From contig CAMWBY010000029.1 of the NCBI GenBank assembly GCA_947172645.1, forward strand, positions 1-33,414: a stretch of 33,414 nucleotides of DNA, in the 5' to 3' direction. This DNA comes from an uncultured Lachnospiraceae bacterium. GTDB taxonomy: Bacteria; Bacillota; Clostridia; Lachnospirales; Lachnospiraceae. Each line of letters opens with the position of its first letter. Positions within the stretch are counted from its first letter, which is position 1. The notes under the pieces are model-generated. The model saw nothing but the letters and a program-made list of their open reading frames with translations. It made no database searches and was not told the origin of the DNA. A program made the position numbers and the translations under genes. This document shows positions 31,583 to 33,414 of this stretch, piece after piece.

Positions 31583-32023
31583 TTAACAGGGCTTTCTTTT
31601 TTCAAGATGCTCTTTTTCCTCTTCCATCCCATCTGCCAGCGCATCTTTAATCTGACCAAATATCTGATGATATTTCTCCGCGTTTTCCTTCAGTTCCACC
31701 TGATTATTATTAAGTGAAATCTCGCAAAATAACTTCAGAAGCAAAAGTTCCTTCTCCATACTGTGCAGTGCAAGCGTCTTATCCCAAACTTCTATCAACG
31801 AATCTTTTTCTCCGAACAACAGATAGTCCGCAGAAAAATTAAATTTCTTTTTCATCTTTTTTAATGTGCTGATTGATATGTTATTTTCCCCACTCTCCAT
31901 CTTTTTATATAGCTGCGTAGAAATATCAAGCAGCTCGGCAAATTTCTCCTGGGTTAAATTCATCTTACACCGCATCTCGCGAAGTCTTTTTCCAACTTCC
32001 TTTTTTGAATACATCTCATTCAT
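31583..32023 (-). CDS. XRE-family HTH regulator with helical C-terminal domain
   Basis: 146 residues from the ATG at 32023; a TTG 18 bp upstream is possible. A Cro/CI helix-turn-helix lies at about 10-70 (VGKRLREMRCKMNLTQEKFA, then ELLDISTQLYKKMESGENNI and FNFSADYLLFGE). About 70 residues of leucine-rich helices follow (MEKELLLLKLFCEISLNNNQ), probably for oligomerisation. Target unknown. No mobile element genes are adjacent. Confidence 0.88.
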   Translation of the reverse strand: MNEMYSKKEVGKRLREMRCKMNLTQEKFAELLDISTQLYKKMESGENNISISTLKKMKKKFNFSADYLLFGEKDSLIEVWDKTLALHSMEKELLLLKLFCEISLNNNQVELKENAEKYHQIFGQIKDALADGMEEEKEHLEKRKPC

Positions 32024-32174
32024 AGACCCTATCATCTCCAATATGAATTTATTTTATCGGATATATGCCATCCTCTCCATATATTTATTGGGTACTAAAG
32101 ATGTATATTTTATACTTCCTATTCCTATGGAATAATTTAACGGTGTTTACTTCCATAAAAGAAAGAAACCATAC

Positions 32175-32276
32175 AAAAAAGACTGCCGTAAATCACAGCA
32201 ATCTTGCAATATATAGCCCAGTGTTTATGACGCCCGAACGATATATATTGTAGAATGCCGCTATTTTACGACAGCC
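32175..32276 (-). terminator. Long imperfect hairpin terminator of the orphan small gene
   Basis: On the minus strand GGCTGTCGTAAAAT pairs with ATTTACGGCAGTC (G-U pairs included), with a further ACAATATATA/TATATATTG stem inside, and a run of six T follows. Total stem span is about 95 nt. Confidence 0.65.
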
Positions 32277-32315
32277 TTTACCATATGCTTTTAAATTCAA
32301 AAATTGTGTCTGTCA

Positions 32316-32660
32316 TCATGGGTTATTTACGCCAGAAAAACCCCTGCTCTCCATATCCCCTGCCTGCCCGTCCTCCGGCTGCGCCGTTTCATCGGGCCAT
32401 TCGACAGGCTCCGAAATCTTCATGCTCATTGTCGTCGACATCCCTCCGATAATCACTGTCATTAGAAGCACTCTCGAACCGTCTGGCCTGACAAGCACCT
32501 CAGTGTCCGTCTCAGCCTTGTCCTCAGCCTCTTTCAATTTCTCCCGCCATTGGTTCTGCGCCTGATTCACAGAATTTGAGGCTGCCGGTTTGTCCTGACG
32601 CGTCTTATACGTCTCCCAACACCTCGCCCGATATTCATCTCCAATGCCTATTCTGTCCAT
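32316..32660 (-). CDS. Small unknown protein
   Basis: 114 residues, ATG with AGGAGG eight bases upstream. The N-terminal half is charged and helical (WREKLKEAEDKAETDTEVLV). A central beta-like hydrophobic segment follows (RPDGSRVLLMTVIIGGMSTT, MSMKISEPVE), then an acidic, flexible tail. The hydrophobic stretch is too short and interrupted to be a firm membrane segment. Family not recognised. Single-gene transcript. In the 32661-32899 stretch upstream I see one small GACAG/CTGTC hairpin and no clear promoter. Confidence 0.7.
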   Translation of the reverse strand: MDRIGIGDEYRARCWETYKTRQDKPAASNSVNQAQNQWREKLKEAEDKAETDTEVLVRPDGSRVLLMTVIIGGMSTTMSMKISEPVEWPDETAQPEDGQAGDMESRGFSGVNNP

Positions 32661-32899
32661 AGTTCTCTCCTCCTATATAAAAGCAACGGTACTGCTCCCG
32701 TCAAGATATGCGCCTATTGATAATACGAAGCACGGTGCCGCAAAGTTTCACTATGGACAAAAATCTGACAGAAACTGTCTGAATGTGCGAAGTGTGCACT
32801 TTATAGAATTTCTCTGATACATATGGTCATTATTGTGTCCAACACCATATTTTGTACGCTTGCTAAAAAGAAAATAAGAATGGTATTCAAAAACTCCAT

Positions 32900-32949
32900 A
32901 AAACAAAAAGTAAAGGAAATGCTGTATTTATCAACGCTTCCTCTACTTT
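32900..32949 (-). terminator. Terminator of the tRNA array
   Basis: On the minus strand AAAGTAGAGGAA pairs with TTTCCTTTACTTT and is followed by TTGTTTT, just after tRNA-Leu. Confidence 0.7.
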
Positions 32950-32956
32950 CAATGGA

Positions 32957-33042
32957 TGCCGGCGACCGGAATCGAACCGGTACGGGAGATTAGTCCCGCA
33001 GGATTTTAAGTCCTGTGCGTCTGCCAGTTCCGCCACGCCGGC
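32957..33042 (-). tRNA. tRNA-Leu (TAA)
   Basis: 86-nt class II tRNA. Acceptor GCCGGCG/CGCCGGC, anticodon loop CTTAAAA with TAA, a long variable arm (CGGGACTAATCTCCCG) and T-arm ACCGGTTCGATTCCGGT. Confidence 0.96.
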
Positions 33043-33075
33043 AGATTATAAGAAGAACAGTTCTTCTCTAATCAG

Positions 33076-33148
33076 TGGGGCCTATAGGGCTCGAACCTAT
33101 GACCCTCTGCTTGTAAGGCAGATGCTCTCCCAGCTGAGCTAAGACCCC
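33076..33148 (-). tRNA. tRNA-Val (TAC)
   Basis: Acceptor GGGGTCT/AGGCCCC (one G-U pair), D-arm AGCTCAGCTGGGAGAGC, anticodon TAC in CTTACAA and T-arm ATAGGTTCGAGCCCTAT. 73 nt. Confidence 0.96.
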
Positions 33149-33240
33149 TGAATGAAACTCCTTCGGAAATGAATAAACTTAACAAATTCACTTACGAGTT
33201 TTACTCCACAAATTCATAACCATAAAACAATTCTCTTAAA

Positions 33241-33314
33241 CGACCCGGATGGGACTCGAACCCACGACCTCCGCCGTGACAGGGCGGCGCTCTAACCAAC
33301 TGAGCCACCGGGCC
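33241..33314 (-). tRNA. tRNA-Asp (GTC)
   Basis: Acceptor GGCCCGG/CCGGGTC, D-arm GGCTCAGTTGGTTAGAGC, anticodon GTC in CTGTCAC and T-arm GTGGGTTCGAGTCCCAT. 74 nt. Confidence 0.96.
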
Positions 33315-33363
33315 AAGCCGTCTCAACTATTCTATTATACATCCAGAAGCCTGCTTCTGTCAA

Positions 33364-33414
33364 TGGACCTTCGGGGACTCGAACCCAGGACCGACCGGTT
33401 ATGAGCCGGTTGCT
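33364..33414 (-). tRNA. tRNA-Met (CAT), 5' part cut by window edge
   Basis: The 3' 51 nt of a tRNA with anticodon CAT in GGCTCATAACC, T-arm CTGGGTTCGAGTCCC and acceptor strand AAGGTCC. An elongator-Met form is most likely from its similarity to clostridial genes; Ile2 with modified CAT cannot be excluded without the 5' half. Confidence 0.8.

Noticed and set aside
32181..32276. MITE with terminal inverted repeats
   Set aside because: The arms pair better as minus-strand RNA with G-U pairs and are followed directly by T6, so a terminator is the simpler reading; no target-site duplication is visible.

Overview
The window looks like a chromosomal segment of a low-to-mid GC, spore-forming-type Firmicute, most likely Lachnospiraceae (Clostridium cluster XIVa). 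The reasons are strong AGGAGG ribosome-binding sites on almost every gene, sigma-A promoters with TTGACA/TATAAT boxes, a GH94 cellobiose phosphorylase close to the clostridial enzymes, a YtrA-type GntR/ABC operon, a BglG/LicT-controlled sugar PTS and tRNAs typical of the group. No rRNA, transposase, integrase or CRISPR array is visible.

Layout, left to right. (1) 1-3,600: partial tRNA-Pro, then a minus-strand housekeeping run: YfcE-like phosphodiesterase, RdgB, a membrane-anchored amidase-fold protein that has lost its zinc ligands, and a THUMP-type RNA methyltransferase. (2) 3,752-10,823: a 7-kb accessory cassette bounded by two identical 59-bp direct repeats, each carrying a minus-strand terminator. 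It encodes three radical SAM proteins and two glycosyltransferase-like proteins, all five fused to the same small Rossmann-like 'GAGxxG' module. A divergent XRE regulator and a small helical protein complete it. The middle radical SAM gene is interrupted at a G10 tract lying exactly on its glycine-rich loop, which makes it a candidate phase-variable gene. (3) 10,832-12,800: a tiny Asn/Gln-rich protein, a candidate C-rich small RNA, a HAAS/DUF1700 membrane protein with an unknown partner, and a secreted Cys-rich protein with two DEDGDG repeats. (4) 12,893-16,870: LacI regulator divergent from cellobiose phosphorylase. (5) 16,960-18,820: MerR/GyrI-like regulator and a convergent pyridoxamine kinase. 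(6) 18,869-22,885: an ECF sigma factor with two unknown proteins, and a GntR-ABC ATPase-permease operon behind a perfect operator palindrome. (7) 22,906-23,146: two copies of a structured palindromic repeat. (8) 23,150-28,551: a complete sugar PTS operon (antiterminator, EIIA, EI, HPr, EIICB) with promoter, RAT antiterminator and leader terminator. (9) 28,784-33,414: tRNA-Arg, CPBP protease, yaaA-bcp, an XRE regulator, an orphan small protein and a tRNA array (Met, Asp, Val, Leu in transcription order).

How the parts work together. The PTS operon is self-contained: its own BglG-family protein should open the leader terminator in response to substrate, and EI, HPr, EIIA and EIICB make one phosphate relay. 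LacI most likely controls cellobiose phosphorylase, giving phosphorolytic cellobiose use. The cassette in region 2 is the part least explained by known biology. My reading, which is inference, is a switchable glycan or peptide modification locus. All functional calls are from reading the sequence; no database search was run.
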